DNA of 64,000 nucleotides from SABI01 sp963676605 (GTDB lineage Bacteria; Spirochaetota; Spirochaetia; Sphaerochaetales; Sphaerochaetaceae): contig CAXXSP010000018.1 in assembly GCA_963676605.2 (NCBI GenBank), positions 300,760-364,759 on the forward strand. Reading direction: 5' to 3'. The notes under the pieces are model-generated. The model worked only from the letters and a program-made list of their open reading frames with translations. It was not told where the DNA came from and did no database searches. Made by a program: the position numbers and the translations under genes. This document shows positions 54,023-63,753 of this stretch, one piece after another. Within the stretch, counting starts at the first letter, position 1. Every line of letters starts with the position of its first letter.

Positions 54023-54451
54023 CTACCGACAGTAGACCTGGACCGTGGCATCCTCGGAATCTACATCGATCTTCATCTCTTCGAGGATGACCATCAGTTC
54101 CTTGATATTCTCCGGATTGACGGTACTCAGGTCGAAGGACATCCCGTTCTGTTTCATCGATGAATTGATCTTATCCTGTGCATCCTTCGGGATAAGCCCG
54201 AAGATATTCAGACCTGTCTGCAGAAGAGCCAGGGGGACCTTAACCGAAACCCTGTCCGAACCCTTCCCTTCCTTCGGTTCAACCTGGACATAGAGGAATT
54301 TGTCAGTCAGAATATCGGAGAGCCTGCCGTTCTGTGCCTTCGGCTCAGGAACCTGGGTCGACTCGAGAGCACCGAGAAGCTTCTCGGCCTCATCCGCTGT
54401 AATCTTTCCCTCGGAAAGCATGTTCAGTATACGCATTTTATCTTCAGCCAT
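54023..54451 (-). CDS. SHOCT-like domain protein
   Basis: 142 residues. The N-terminal MRILNMLSEGKITADEAEKLLGAL (residues 5-28) is a SHOCT-like/YvlB-type helical hairpin found in proteins that flank DUF2089 regulators; the remainder (YVQVEPKEGKGSDRVSVKVPLALL...) resembles the LiaX/DUF4097-linked region. It is third in a three-gene operon with the two genes upstream and convergent with the PEP-binding gene, 11 bp apart. Function unknown; these sets are linked to envelope-stress responses in other bacteria. Confidence 0.75.
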   Translation of the reverse strand: MAEDKMRILNMLSEGKITADEAEKLLGALESTQVPEPKAQNGRLSDILTDKFLYVQVEPKEGKGSDRVSVKVPLALLQTGLNIFGLIPKDAQDKINSSMKQNGMSFDLSTVNPENIKELMVILEEMKIDVDSEDATVQVYCR

Positions 54452-54469
54452 GTAAAACCTCCTGTGGTA

Positions 54470-54742
54470 TCATCGTATCGAGAGGGTGATATCAGAATCA
54501 TCGCTGTGAATATCGATCTCAGTCCCGTTCATGGACCGGACCAGCTGCGGCAGATAGAGCAGCAGCCTCATGACCGCCCTCGCCTGCGGATTCTCCTTCG
54601 CAAGATAGAGAAAAGGAAGTGCAATCAGGCCGAGAGCAACCAGGGGAAGGAGCAGAATGTAGACAAGAATCAGAGGAAGCCAGATCCGGAAGGAGTGGTT
54701 CTCATCCCTGAACTTCATCCACAGTATCATAGGAACATTCAT
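54470..54742 (-). CDS. Small membrane protein in a DUF2089 operon
   Basis: 90 residues with a hydrophobic core near 20-46 (WLPLILVYILLLPLVALGLI), a short amphipathic helix with RAVMRLLLYLPQLVRS, and an acidic tail (DIHSDDSDITLSI). ATG 54742 overlaps the DUF2089 stop (ATGA). No recognised function; position and overlap support a real gene. Confidence 0.7.
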   Translation of the reverse strand: MNVPMILWMKFRDENHSFRIWLPLILVYILLLPLVALGLIALPFLYLAKENPQARAVMRLLLYLPQLVRSMNGTEIDIHSDDSDITLSIR

Positions 54743-55104
54743 GACATCTCCTTCAGTGCATCGGCTGCACTGATCTCTCCGCTCTCAAGCCGGTCGAGGA
54801 CCGAAGATACAGAATCCCTGACATCAACCCTGATCCCGACGATCTCAAGCTTATCAGCTATCGCATTCAGACGGTTCTTCACCGTCGGGTAGCTGATCGA
54901 GAAAATAGACTCCATCTGCTTTATCGAACCGTGCGTCTTCACGAAGGCCGCGACGAAAAGCTGATCATCCGCGCTCAGCTGGGCAAGAGGAGGTGTTTCA
55001 AAGCTCCCCGAGATCTCGACATCATCTTCCGGGATATATACCTTTCTGATCAGGAACTTCTTGCCGCCTATAAGCTCGCTCAACTTCTTCCAGCTATGCC
55101 TCAT
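54739..55104 (-). CDS. DUF2089 family predicted regulator
   Basis: 121 residues from ATG 55104, which has GGAGG five bases upstream; an ATG at 55116 is also in frame. A central helix-turn-helix-like region, LSADDQLFVAAFVKTHGSIKQ then MESIFSISYPTVKNRLNAI, fits DUF2089, with a C-terminal SHOCT-like LDRLESGEISAADALKEM. First gene of the trio and a likely DNA-binding regulator of it. An AT-rich promoter region of 110 bp precedes it. Confidence 0.82.
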   Translation of the reverse strand: MRHSWKKLSELIGGKKFLIRKVYIPEDDVEISGSFETPPLAQLSADDQLFVAAFVKTHGSIKQMESIFSISYPTVKNRLNAIADKLEIVGIRVDVRDSVSSVLDRLESGEISAADALKEMS

Positions 55105-55277
55105 CTCTTCCTCCATAGATACACCCTACACCTGAATATTAATTTTGTCAATTATATTATTAATTTATTTAAGTTTTTATAAGTAATATATAGATTTTAT
55201 CAATCTTGTATTAAAGTTTAGCAGTATAGGAGATTTTTAAGACCCATGGAACAAAGACGCGAGGAGCCATACAGATG

Positions 55278-55301
55278 AACAGGTCCCGACCGGGACCTGT
55301 T
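55278..55301 (-). terminator. GC-rich hairpin after the ABC permease genes
   Basis: AACAGGTCCC, loop GACC, GGGACCTGTT: ten perfect pairs, 39 bp past the permease stop at 55340. No T-tract follows on the minus strand, so termination strength is uncertain. Confidence 0.4.
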
Positions 55302-55339
55302 ACGAACAAGGAGACGACTCTGAGATGTTGAGGAGAATT

Positions 55340-56170
55340 CTATCCTTTGACCGAACCTGCGGTAATACCCTGGAGAATATACTTCTGCCCGAGCAGATAC
55401 ACGATGACAACCGGAAGTGTCGTCAGTACGATATCGGCGAAGATCAGATTCCACTCGGAGGTGTACTTACCGAAGAAGTTATAGACAGCCAGGTTCATCG
55501 GCCACATCGAAGACTTGCTCGTCAGGTACAGAGGCGTGATGAAATCACTCCAGATGCCCATGAACTGCAGAATAAAGGCCGTGACAAGGATCGGCTGAAG
55601 CAGGGGCATGATCACCACGAAGAAGAGCTGTATCGGCCCCGAGCCGTCAATGATCGCAGCTTCATCGATTTCAACCGGAATCGTCGAGACGAAGGAGCGT
55701 ATCACGAAGATACTGAACGGAATAAGGGAACTCAGGAAAGTGATGATCAGCCCTACTCTTCCGTTCGACAGATGGGTGAAATCGAGCACCTTCAGGAGAG
55801 TCACGTAGTTCACCGGAAGAAAAAGTCCGCAGATGATAAAGTAGTAGATCAGATTCATATGCTTCGACTTCCGCCGGTTGATGACGAAACTGCCCATGGC
55901 GGCGGCGAGAACCGCCACCCCTGCAGAGACAGTGGAGTAGAGCATACTGTTGAAGAATCCCCGAATCAGCTTACCCTTCTCTATGACGTCCCGATAATTC
56001 TCGAAATGCCACTCTGTAGGGAGATGGAGATTTATCCGCGCAGCCTCTCCCTTCGTCTTGAACGAATTGACCAGCACCAGATAGAAGGGGATGATAATGG
56101 CAAGGCTCAGAATAATGAGGACCAGATGCTTGAAGAATCTGTTCCAGAACCGTTTTGTCTTGATATTCAT
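55340..56170 (-). CDS. Carbohydrate ABC transporter permease, MalG/AraQ type
   Basis: Inner-membrane permease of a CUT1-family importer, 276 residues, six TM helices. The EAA loop reads EIDEAAIIDGSGPIQLFFVVIMPLLQP near 170-196, and the N-terminal HLVLIILSLAIIIPFYLVLVNSFK is typical of the MalG side. ATG 56170 overlaps the last base of the upstream permease gene. No ATPase gene is nearby; many CUT1 systems share one encoded elsewhere. Confidence 0.94.
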   Translation of the reverse strand: MNIKTKRFWNRFFKHLVLIILSLAIIIPFYLVLVNSFKTKGEAARINLHLPTEWHFENYRDVIEKGKLIRGFFNSMLYSTVSAGVAVLAAAMGSFVINRRKSKHMNLIYYFIICGLFLPVNYVTLLKVLDFTHLSNGRVGLIITFLSSLIPFSIFVIRSFVSTIPVEIDEAAIIDGSGPIQLFFVVIMPLLQPILVTAFILQFMGIWSDFITPLYLTSKSSMWPMNLAVYNFFGKYTSEWNLIFADIVLTTLPVVIVYLLGQKYILQGITAGSVKG

Positions 56171-57048
56171 TAGAGCTGCACCTCCCGTTTACTCATCCCT
56201 GCGACAATGAAGATACCAGCGGTAGTCGCGACGATGAAGAGGATGGTGCTCATGGCGACAGAGAGACCGTACTGCCCGTTCGCATAGAGCTTGTATGCAT
56301 AGGTCGTCACCACCTCAGTGGCATGCCCGGGACCACCGTTTGTGAGCACGTACACGATATCGAACACCTTGAGTCCGTAGGTCACCCCGAATACGAGATT
56401 GATCATGATGGAACCGGTCAGCATCGGCAGGGTGATGTACCAGAGTTTCGAGAAGAAGCTCGCCCCGTCGATCTCGGCAGCTTCATAATACGACTGAGGG
56501 ATCGCCTGAAGACCGGCGAGGAAGATCGTCATGACGTAGCCCATCCCTCTCCAGGCGTCGATCATATAGACCGACTTCCATACCACCGAGAGATCGGAGA
56601 GCCAGTTCTGCTGAAGGAATCCGAGATGGAGGAGTTCAAGTCCTCCGTTCAGGATACCGTTCTGAGAGTCGAGCACCGCCTTGAAGATCAGTCCGATAAT
56701 CAAAAACGGGAGAATTGCCGGCATATAGAGAATGGTACGGTAGGTGTTCTGTCCCCTGAGTCCGTGCTGCAGGAGAATGGCGAGGAAAAGGGCTGGAATC
56801 AGCTTCACGATATTCGATACAACCGTGAACTTGAGCGTATTGACAATGCCTGCGGCATAGTTCTTGTCTGAAGTGAAGATCTCCACGTAGTTCTGGAGTC
56901 CTACAAAGTTGATTTCACCCCTGTTCCGTACGTTCCAGTCGGTAAAAGAATAGAACACACCGAGAATACTGGGCAGGAGAAAGAAGATGGCATAGAAGAC
57001 AAGCGGTATAAGAACGAACCATGTCGGATATATATATTTCTTATTCAT
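56170..57048 (-). CDS. Carbohydrate ABC transporter permease, MalF/UgpA type
   Basis: Partner permease, 292 residues, six TM helices. The EAA motif is YYEAAEIDGASFFSKLWYITLPML near 190-213; the C-terminal FDIVYVLTNGGPGHATEVVTTYAYK is a signature of this family. It follows the binding-protein gene by 62 bp containing a strong hairpin. Confidence 0.94.
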   Translation of the reverse strand: MNKKYIYPTWFVLIPLVFYAIFFLLPSILGVFYSFTDWNVRNRGEINFVGLQNYVEIFTSDKNYAAGIVNTLKFTVVSNIVKLIPALFLAILLQHGLRGQNTYRTILYMPAILPFLIIGLIFKAVLDSQNGILNGGLELLHLGFLQQNWLSDLSVVWKSVYMIDAWRGMGYVMTIFLAGLQAIPQSYYEAAEIDGASFFSKLWYITLPMLTGSIMINLVFGVTYGLKVFDIVYVLTNGGPGHATEVVTTYAYKLYANGQYGLSVAMSTILFIVATTAGIFIVAGMSKREVQL

Positions 57049-57071
57049 AGAGTTCCTTAGGTAGGGAGAAA

Positions 57072-57100
57072 GAGATGACTCTGCACTGCAGAGCCATCTC
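57072..57100 (-). terminator. Intercistronic hairpin between binding-protein and permease genes
   Basis: GAGATGACTCTGC (57072-57084) pairs with GCAGAGCCATCTC (57088-57100), one mismatch, loop of 3. On the minus strand it is followed by TTTCTCCC. Probably a partial terminator giving more binding protein than permease. Confidence 0.55.
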
Positions 57101-57110
57101 TCGGAAAGTT

Positions 57111-58448
57111 TTATTTCCAGTTGGGGTCATCGGCAAGCTTCGCTGCCTGGGCACGGTTCGCATCCATGTTCTTGAGAACATCGTTTGCGCTGATGGTACC
57201 CTGACAGAAGGCAACCATATCTGCACCGAAATCCATCCAGAAGTCGTTGGTATACTTCGTACCGGACTGGAGAACGGGAGTGACCATGTTCTCGGCAGGA
57301 ATGGAGTCGATGAATGCCTGCTCGGCAGGGAGCCAGTGCTGGTTGAGAGCAGAATCATTCACGTGCAGGTTCGTATAGGCAGGAGAATTATCGAGGATCT
57401 CCTGGAGAGACTGGGTCTCTGTCACGAAGGAGAAGAATTCACGGACGAGGTCTTCATGCTCTGTACCCTTGTAACCGAACATAGTAGGTCCTGCAGGGTT
57501 CGTGGGGAAGTACTTGTTGTCGGCAAGAGGAATAAGGAAGAGACCGAATTCATCAGTTGAGTCTGTTTCGTTCTTGATCTGCTGAATGAAACTGGAGTTT
57601 GCCATTGCCATGCCGATGCTGCGGTCCCCGAACATGTTCACCATATTGGTGCTGTTCGAACCGATCCAGTCTTCACCGAAATATCCGAGGTCTGAGAGTT
57701 CCTTGAACTGGTTCAGGACCTTCAGCATGGTCTTGTTTCCTGCGAAGGTTGCTGAGTTGTCATTAAGAGCTGCGTAGAGTCCCGGCATTGCTGCTTCATA
57801 AACTCCTCCGATCTGGAAGAAGCTCAGCTGATGCTGCCAGCCGTCTGCACCCGGGACGAACCAAGGAACGATACCCTTTGCATCGAGTGCCGCCGAGACA
57901 GCAAGGAGTTCATCATAGGTAGAGGGAGCAGCGAGACCCATCTCATCAAAGAGTGTCTTGTTATAGACCATGACGAACTCGGGAGAGTTATGCCAGATCT
58001 GCAGACCGTAGAGGGCATCATCGACCTTACAGGAGAGAAGACGTGCTTCGGGGACAACGCTTTCCCACGCTTCACCAGAGAAGTCGATACAGTACTCTTC
58101 AGGATCAACGATCACGGAATTGATGGCGAATGGGTTTGACTGAATCCAGAAGATATCAGCACACTCTCCGGTCAGGAGACGGACCTGAAGCAGGTCTCCA
58201 TACTGATCGGCAGGGACTGCCTGCAGATCGACTGAGACATCATAGGTGTCTTCGAAACGCTGGATCGTCTCGTCATACCGACTGTCCATCCATCCGGTCG
58301 AGACGAGAATACTCAGCTCTTCACCAGCATAGGGGCTTCCTGATTCCGATTCAGAAGCTCCGGCTGCGAAGAGGCCCTGACCCGTCAGGATAAGAGCGCA
58401 TACGAGCAGAGCCGCAGCGATGGTTTTGTACATACCTTTCTTTTTCAT
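57111..58448 (-). CDS. Sugar ABC transporter substrate-binding protein
   Basis: Extracytoplasmic solute-binding protein family 1, 445 residues. Signal peptide near 1-30 (MYKTIAAALLVCALILTGQGLFAA) without a clear lipobox. ELSILVSTGWMDSRYDETIQRFEDTY near 45-70 and the central GIVPWFVPGADGWQHQLSFF fit sugar-binding members. ATG 58448 has GGAGGAAC upstream. It starts the transporter operon, divergent from the two-component system, which probably controls it. Substrate likely an oligosaccharide, given the glycosidases nearby. Confidence 0.93.
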   Translation of the reverse strand: MKKKGMYKTIAAALLVCALILTGQGLFAAGASESESGSPYAGEELSILVSTGWMDSRYDETIQRFEDTYDVSVDLQAVPADQYGDLLQVRLLTGECADIFWIQSNPFAINSVIVDPEEYCIDFSGEAWESVVPEARLLSCKVDDALYGLQIWHNSPEFVMVYNKTLFDEMGLAAPSTYDELLAVSAALDAKGIVPWFVPGADGWQHQLSFFQIGGVYEAAMPGLYAALNDNSATFAGNKTMLKVLNQFKELSDLGYFGEDWIGSNSTNMVNMFGDRSIGMAMANSSFIQQIKNETDSTDEFGLFLIPLADNKYFPTNPAGPTMFGYKGTEHEDLVREFFSFVTETQSLQEILDNSPAYTNLHVNDSALNQHWLPAEQAFIDSIPAENMVTPVLQSGTKYTNDFWMDFGADMVAFCQGTISANDVLKNMDANRAQAAKLADDPNWK

Positions 58449-58626
58449 GTGTTCCTCCGTTTTGTTGTTACGTTTGGTCTAAAGTATAAATCGGGAAAAG
58501 CAGAAATCTATGCACAGAAAAGTTTTCTTTTTGCACTTTTCCGGTACACGAGTATTCTGCACACCCTGAGAGGGTGTTTTGTACACTCTGCATGGAGGGC
58601 AATACCTTGTACAGGAAGGGAAAAAT

Positions 58627-58656
58627 TTGACAATTCAAAGAAGCGCAGAATATACT
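58627..58656 (+). promoter_or_regulatory. Promoter of the two-component system
   Basis: TTGACA (58627-58632), 18-bp spacer, TATACT (58651-58656). It lies inside the longest open frame of the sensor kinase gene, which argues for one of the downstream ATGs as the start. Confidence 0.6.
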
Positions 58657-58680
58657 GACGTATTGATGAACATCCATTTC

Positions 58681-60501
58681 ATGAACAGAATCAGACTGAC
58701 CTGGAAGAAAAAACTCAAAATCTCCGCGAAGTTCTTCCTTCTTTTCTCCATCGTTTCCGCAGTTGCTGTGGGCTCCATAGCCCTGTTCTTTTCCCTCTAC
58801 TTCTCACGCATCCTCGTCGATCGTGAGATCGCCTCGTTCAAGGCACTGACGAACTCCTTCCTCAACCAGACGGAGAATGAGATCCGTATCATGGACGAGA
58901 CCTCCACGAACATCCTCTACAGCGGAATGGTACAGGATAAGTTCACCCATTATCTGGATGTCGAGAATGGTCGCAATGAGATATTCTCCGACCTGATCGA
59001 TATCTTTGTTGCGATCAATGGAGCGAGTTTCCAGCTCCCTATGATAAGTGTCTACAGCAACGCCGGAGAGAAGGTGAGCATGGGCGCCTATTCCATGAGA
59101 GAGAGAGTCGATATCTCATCCCTTCCCTGGCTGCCGGAAGTGGAAGAGCACGGCTACCGAAAGTATATCAGCGAACCCTACACCTCGAGCGCAATGCAGA
59201 GCAGTAAGACAGTCACCCCGTATTATATGTCTCTGTACCGGAAGATGAGAAGTCAACAGGGAGACGATATAGGATATATAGAAACAGCGCAGTACGCGAA
59301 AGATATCTTCAAGAGCATCACGTCCTACGAGAAGCTTCAGAGTAATGACCTGAGAGTCCTCGTATTCAATGAGAAGGGAGAACTCATCTTTCCCTATGAG
59401 AACGAAGGGATCTCACCCGAACTCCAGGATTACTACTATTCTCTCGCCTCCCAGGGCGAAAACCCGGAAGTCTTCACCAACCCGTTCACCGGAAACAGAG
59501 AGATGCTCTATGGAGAGAGTTCTTCCTACACAGGATGGACCTACCTGTGTATCCAGGACACCCAGACAGTCCTGGCTCCCGTACATACCGTCTCCCGCAT
59601 CCTTTTGCTGGCCACTCTCCTGATCCTGCTGTTCGCAACTCTCGTCTCCTACCATCTTTCACGGAGTATCACCCGGCCGATCAGAGATCTTCTCCAGAAG
59701 ATCGATACAACAAACCTGGAAACCCTTTCGGGAGAGAAGAAGCATCTCGACTCCTCGTATAACGAATTCGACGAACTCAACGACGCTTTCCATGAGATGA
59801 GCACGAACCTGAAGAGATCGATGGATGACCTCCTCCATTCCCGCCAGAGAGAGATGGAATCACGGTTCCTTACCTTGCAAGCCCAGATCAATCCCCACTT
59901 CTACTACAACTCCCTCTCAAGTATCATAGCACTGGCCGAGGCAGGCAAGAATGAAGAAGCGGTCAGGTTCTGCAGGAACCTCTCCCAGATCATGCGGTAC
60001 GCAGCCCAGAGAGACCTCTCCACCGTATCTTTGGAAACAGAGCTCTCCTACGCGGAGAAGTACCTGTACTGCATGAAAGTACGGTATCAGTCGAGTCTCA
60101 GCTACTCGATAGATGTTGACCCTGATCTGTACCACATACCGGTCCCCCGCCTGATCATCCAGCCCCTTGTGGAGAATGCCATCAAGCACGGTACAGACTG
60201 CTCTCCTCCCTGGAGGATCACTATTGAGGGAAAACGGACTGCGGACGGCTGGCGGCTGCGCGTCTGTGACTCCGGAAAAGGATTTACCGCCCAGTCCCTG
60301 AGGGAACTGGATCAGAAAATGGAGCGATGGAATGCTGATGCGAGTGAATACCCTGTACGGAAGAAGGAGGGAGGTCTCGGTCTGATCAATGTCTATGCGC
60401 GCTGGCGGATCTATTGCGGAGAACTGTACCACTTCTCGATTGAGAATAGTGAAAAGGGCGCCTGCATTATCATAGGGCAGAACAGAGGTGAAGAAACATG
60501 A
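58681..60501 (+). CDS. Sensor histidine kinase, YesM-like (His_kinase family)
   Basis: Membrane sensor of a two-component system, about 606 residues from ATG 58681. TM1 near 12-33, a large extracytoplasmic dCache-like sensor (about 34-290), TM2 near 300-320, a HAMP domain with SITRPIRDLLQKID, then LQAQINPHFYYNSLSS with the phosphorylated His near 406, and an ATPase domain with PLVENAIKHG, VCDSGKGF and GGLGLINV. An ATG at 58666 is also possible; the frame runs open from 58579, but that part covers the promoter. Adjoins its response regulator by 4-bp overlap. Confidence 0.92.
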   Translation: MNRIRLTWKKKLKISAKFFLLFSIVSAVAVGSIALFFSLYFSRILVDREIASFKALTNSFLNQTENEIRIMDETSTNILYSGMVQDKFTHYLDVENGRNEIFSDLIDIFVAINGASFQLPMISVYSNAGEKVSMGAYSMRERVDISSLPWLPEVEEHGYRKYISEPYTSSAMQSSKTVTPYYMSLYRKMRSQQGDDIGYIETAQYAKDIFKSITSYEKLQSNDLRVLVFNEKGELIFPYENEGISPELQDYYYSLASQGENPEVFTNPFTGNREMLYGESSSYTGWTYLCIQDTQTVLAPVHTVSRILLLATLLILLFATLVSYHLSRSITRPIRDLLQKIDTTNLETLSGEKKHLDSSYNEFDELNDAFHEMSTNLKRSMDDLLHSRQREMESRFLTLQAQINPHFYYNSLSSIIALAEAGKNEEAVRFCRNLSQIMRYAAQRDLSTVSLETELSYAEKYLYCMKVRYQSSLSYSIDVDPDLYHIPVPRLIIQPLVENAIKHGTDCSPPWRITIEGKRTADGWRLRVCDSGKGFTAQSLRELDQKMERWNADASEYPVRKKEGGLGLINVYARWRIYCGELYHFSIENSEKGACIIIGQNRGEET

Positions 60502-61298
60502 ACAATCCGTACACCGTCGTCATTGCAGAAGATGAAGAACTTCTGCTGAACAATCTTATCCAGAAAATAGATTCCCTTGCTCTTAACTTCTGTATCGTGG
60601 GCTCCGCCCAGACGGGTGAGGCTGCCCTCGCCCTTGTCCGAGAGCATGTTCCCGACCTCCTTATCACTGACATCAGGATGCCGGTCATGGATGGAATGGA
60701 ACTCCTCAGCAGGGTATCCAAGCTCTACCCTTCGGTGAGATCACTCATCATCAGCGGGTATTCTGATTTCGATTATGCGAAGGAGGCAATCAGATATCAG
60801 GTGAACGAGTATCTCCTGAAGCCTGTCGACCTGGAAGAGCTCAGAACGGCGCTCTTTCAGATAAAGACACAGCTCGATCTTGAGAGAGAGGATCTGGATT
60901 CCACCTTCGCCCTCTCGGATGTCACGACAAGAGAATCGGCAGCTGAGGGTCTGAAGGAATATATCAAGGTGAACTATAAGACCAATTTCAATCTGGAGGA
61001 AGTGGTATCGAAGATGAACTACAGCCCCGATTATGTGACGAAGATATTCACCGGACTCTACGGCATGTCCCCGATCAAATATGCGATCACCCTCCGGATT
61101 CACGAGGCACAGCACCTGCTCATCCACAACGCGGAACTCAGTATCCAGCAGATCGGCGAGATCGTCGGGTATGAGGACGTGAGTTATTTCAGCCGCGTTT
61201 TCAAGAAATACGCAGGAACAAGTCCCGGAGCATACAGGGAAAAGGAGAGACGGGAGATGAGTTCCTCTCAGAACTCCCTCTTCCGGGATGACTCCTAG
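60498..61298 (+). CDS. Response regulator, AraC-type (YesN-like)
   Basis: 266 residues. Receiver domain 1-120 with phospho-acceptor D58 in LITDIRMP, acidic pair ED near 11-12 and Lys in LLKPVD near 108. C-terminal AraC HTH (about 160-255) with NLEEVVSKMNYSPDYVTKIF and the second helix-turn-helix QQIGEIVGYEDVSYFSRVFKKY. Pairs with the kinase; likely activates the divergent ABC operon and perhaps the glycosidase operon. Confidence 0.95.
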   Translation: MNNPYTVVIAEDEELLLNNLIQKIDSLALNFCIVGSAQTGEAALALVREHVPDLLITDIRMPVMDGMELLSRVSKLYPSVRSLIISGYSDFDYAKEAIRYQVNEYLLKPVDLEELRTALFQIKTQLDLEREDLDSTFALSDVTTRESAAEGLKEYIKVNYKTNFNLEEVVSKMNYSPDYVTKIFTGLYGMSPIKYAITLRIHEAQHLLIHNAELSIQQIGEIVGYEDVSYFSRVFKKYAGTSPGAYREKERREMSSSQNSLFRDDS

Positions 61299-61306
61299 GT
61301 GAGAAC

Positions 61307-62629
61307 CTACTCACCACCTCTCACCCGGAACACGAGGGCTCCGCTTTCCTTCCTGTGACCGGATATCCTGATCTCAAGTCCGTTATCCCGCTGAGTACAG
61401 GAGGCGGTTGTGTTCGGATCGAGAGGTTTCGAAGGACCTCTCACGTCAGGAACAAGGAAGGTCGAGTCCCCCGAGTCGAGGTTGTCAGCCATGATATACA
61501 GGTCCTCCCCTTTCTTCGTGAAATGAAGGTCACACACCTCTGTCTGCAGGGATTCCCGTCTGCTGCAGCGCGTGCCGTAGATAGCCTCGCCGTTCACTGA
61601 AAGCCAGGAACCCAAGCCTCTCAGCTTTTCCGCCTGTATCTCGGGGATTGTCCCGTCGGCCTTCGGTCCCACGTTTATCAGGAGATTTCCGTTATTGGCA
61701 ACGGTGGAGACGAGAAGACTTATCAGCTTCTCGCTGGAAAGAATGTGCTCGTCACCCTCAACAGCGTTATATCCGAATGAAAGACCGAGCCCCCGTACCA
61801 TCTCCCACTTCTTTTCGCGTGACACCTGACCGAACTGGTATTCCAGGGTGGGATAGTCCATCCACAGTCCATTGAACCGGTCATTCACAACTCCATCCTC
61901 ACAGACATTGTAGAAGTGAGAAAGGAGGTACGGAAGCTGCTCCTCCCCGGCCTTCGGCCAGCCGATATCATTCCAGAAGATCGAGGGTTTATAGGTATCG
62001 ATCAGTTCCTTCGCCTGCTGATAGGAGTAGTCTGCGAAGGCGTAGGTGGGACAGTAGTTGAGCTTCACATCGTCATCGGTATAGATCGGTTTGTCAGCGA
62101 ACTGCCAGTCGAGCAGTCCCGAGAAATAGAGACCCATCTTCATGTCCTGATCTCGAACAGCCTTGTCGAGTTCTCCGACCAGGTCCCGTTTGGGACCTGT
62201 ATGAAGTGCATGGTAGTCGGTATATGCACTGGGGAAGAGACAGAATCCGTCATGGTGCTTGGTGACCATCACCACGTACTTCGCTCCGGCTTCCTTAAAG
62301 AGCGAAGCCCACTGCTCAGGATCGAAGTTTTCTGCTTTCCACATCTCTGCGAACTCTTCGTAGGTGAAATCTTCTCCATACTTCTCTTTATGATACTCCC
62401 AGGTGGCGCCGCTTCCCATCTTGAGAGAGTTACGATACCACTCGGCATACGGGTTATTGCAGAACCATTCTTCGTTATTGACCACTCCCAGTTCAACAGT
62501 CGGTGTTGCGAAGGCAGGAATGGAGTAGAGTCCCCAGTGGATAAAGATTCCCAGCTTACAATCCTCATACCACTCGGGTATGGTATGTGTCTTCACTGAT
62601 TCCCAGGTGGGTGCGAATTTCGGTTTCAT
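61307..62629 (-). CDS. Alpha-L-fucosidase, glycoside hydrolase family 29
   Basis: Hydrolyses terminal fucose, 440 residues, no signal peptide, so probably acts on imported sugar. ATG 62629 follows AAAGGAGAAC. N-terminal WYEDCKLGIFIHWGLYSIPAF, then YVVMVTKHHDGFCLFPS, and the nucleophile Asp in SIFWNDIGWPKAG near residue 208. VANNGNLLINVGPKADG and the C-terminal small domain complete the family pattern. It comes 20 bp after the UroD-like gene in one operon with GH31. Confidence 0.94.
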   Translation of the reverse strand: MKPKFAPTWESVKTHTIPEWYEDCKLGIFIHWGLYSIPAFATPTVELGVVNNEEWFCNNPYAEWYRNSLKMGSGATWEYHKEKYGEDFTYEEFAEMWKAENFDPEQWASLFKEAGAKYVVMVTKHHDGFCLFPSAYTDYHALHTGPKRDLVGELDKAVRDQDMKMGLYFSGLLDWQFADKPIYTDDDVKLNYCPTYAFADYSYQQAKELIDTYKPSIFWNDIGWPKAGEEQLPYLLSHFYNVCEDGVVNDRFNGLWMDYPTLEYQFGQVSREKKWEMVRGLGLSFGYNAVEGDEHILSSEKLISLLVSTVANNGNLLINVGPKADGTIPEIQAEKLRGLGSWLSVNGEAIYGTRCSRRESLQTEVCDLHFTKKGEDLYIMADNLDSGDSTFLVPDVRGPSKPLDPNTTASCTQRDNGLEIRISGHRKESGALVFRVRGGE

Positions 62630-62648
62630 AGGTTCTCCTTTTTTCTCT

Positions 62649-63734
62649 TTACTGACGGTAGGGTTCCAACGCCCGTTCAAACCTTTTCCAGTTTCTCCAT
62701 ATCGTAGCAGTTTCACCTGCAGGTAGGGTACCGTCCGGACCGATCGCATCTAGCAGAGGTGCAATCTCCTCCGGTTCAACTTCCACGACCTGTACGCACT
62801 TTCCTGCATCCTTGATCTTCTTATACATCTCGAACCAGTGAGGGTCTCCGCCTCCGGGGACATTCGTCCCGGTGTGAACTCGACGGCATCGAGGGAATCT
62901 ATCTCGAGGATAGGATCTACCGTCTTCACTGCCATCGGTCCATCCACATGGTAGATGCTGTAATCGAGGAAATCACACTGCCGTCGGAGGGGAGGTATGA
63001 CAAACTCCCTCGTACATATCGAGACTGATCATTGCTGCTGTGTCACACTGTGCAAGGCAGACGGTTCCGGAGCCCAGAGCATGAAGTACCCATGACGAGC
63101 TGCCGTCCTCCTCTTTTATGATATCATAGAGTCGCGGGTAGACCTCTTCGAAAGCATCTTCGATCTCCTCGAGTTTCGCCTTCACCCAATCGGGAGAAAG
63201 AATAAGATCCATCATGAGATCCCTGCGTTCCCTGATCTCCGCGAGGACATCAAGGTTCGGGCAGACAGCCGGCAATCCGGTGAAGTACTGCCCCGCAGCC
63301 TGTGATTTCACCGCCTTTCGCTGATTCGCTGATAATCTTCCACCACTGAGCATCCTCACTGAAGGAAAGGACTCTATCACTCTCCGGCGAAAAACTCTCA
63401 TCATGAGTGTACCAGATATTATCGGGTCCGAAACTGGGTGTCGCCCCGAGCATCGGTGCGAGAGAAACCGTCCCGATATCGGGAAAGGCGATGGGAAGCA
63501 TATCAAGGGTGTCGCGAGACAGGCCTGTTTATAGTGCTCGCTCTGGGCGATCCAGGAGGGATCCATATACTTCTGGTCCAGAGAGGCTGCAGGACCGGGA
63601 TCGGCAGCCTCTCTCAGAGGCTGTGGAAGAGGGATACCGCTCCCCCAGTTGGCAACAATCAGTCCTTCCCTGTTCCACCACTTCCTGTAGGTTTCTCTGA
63701 CTTCAAGCCAGTTATCTTTCCATGTACCGTACAT
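62649..63734 (-). pseudogene. Uroporphyrinogen decarboxylase-like (URO-D superfamily) protein, several frameshifts
   Basis: About 362 codons. ATG 63734 (MYGTWKDNWLEVRETYRKWW) has GGAGAC upstream. By joining frames: TWKDNWLEVRETYRKWWNRE, then MLPIAFPDIGTVSLAPMLG and DNIWYTHDE, then LDVLAEIRERRDLMMDLILS, EIDSLDAVEFTP, and a clean C-terminus FEMYKKIKDAGKCVQVVEVE to TAA 62649. The breaks are at about 63500, 63310, 63000 and 62870, the last a missing G in a run. The family covers methyltransferase-like URO-D homologues found near glycosidases in Sphaerochaeta-like genomes; it is not the haem enzyme by context. Confidence 0.75.
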
Positions 63735-63753
63735 ATTTACACGTCTCCTGTTG

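Noticed and set aside
55325..56173. Plus-strand open frame of 282 codons
   Set aside because: Exact antisense of the MalG-type permease.
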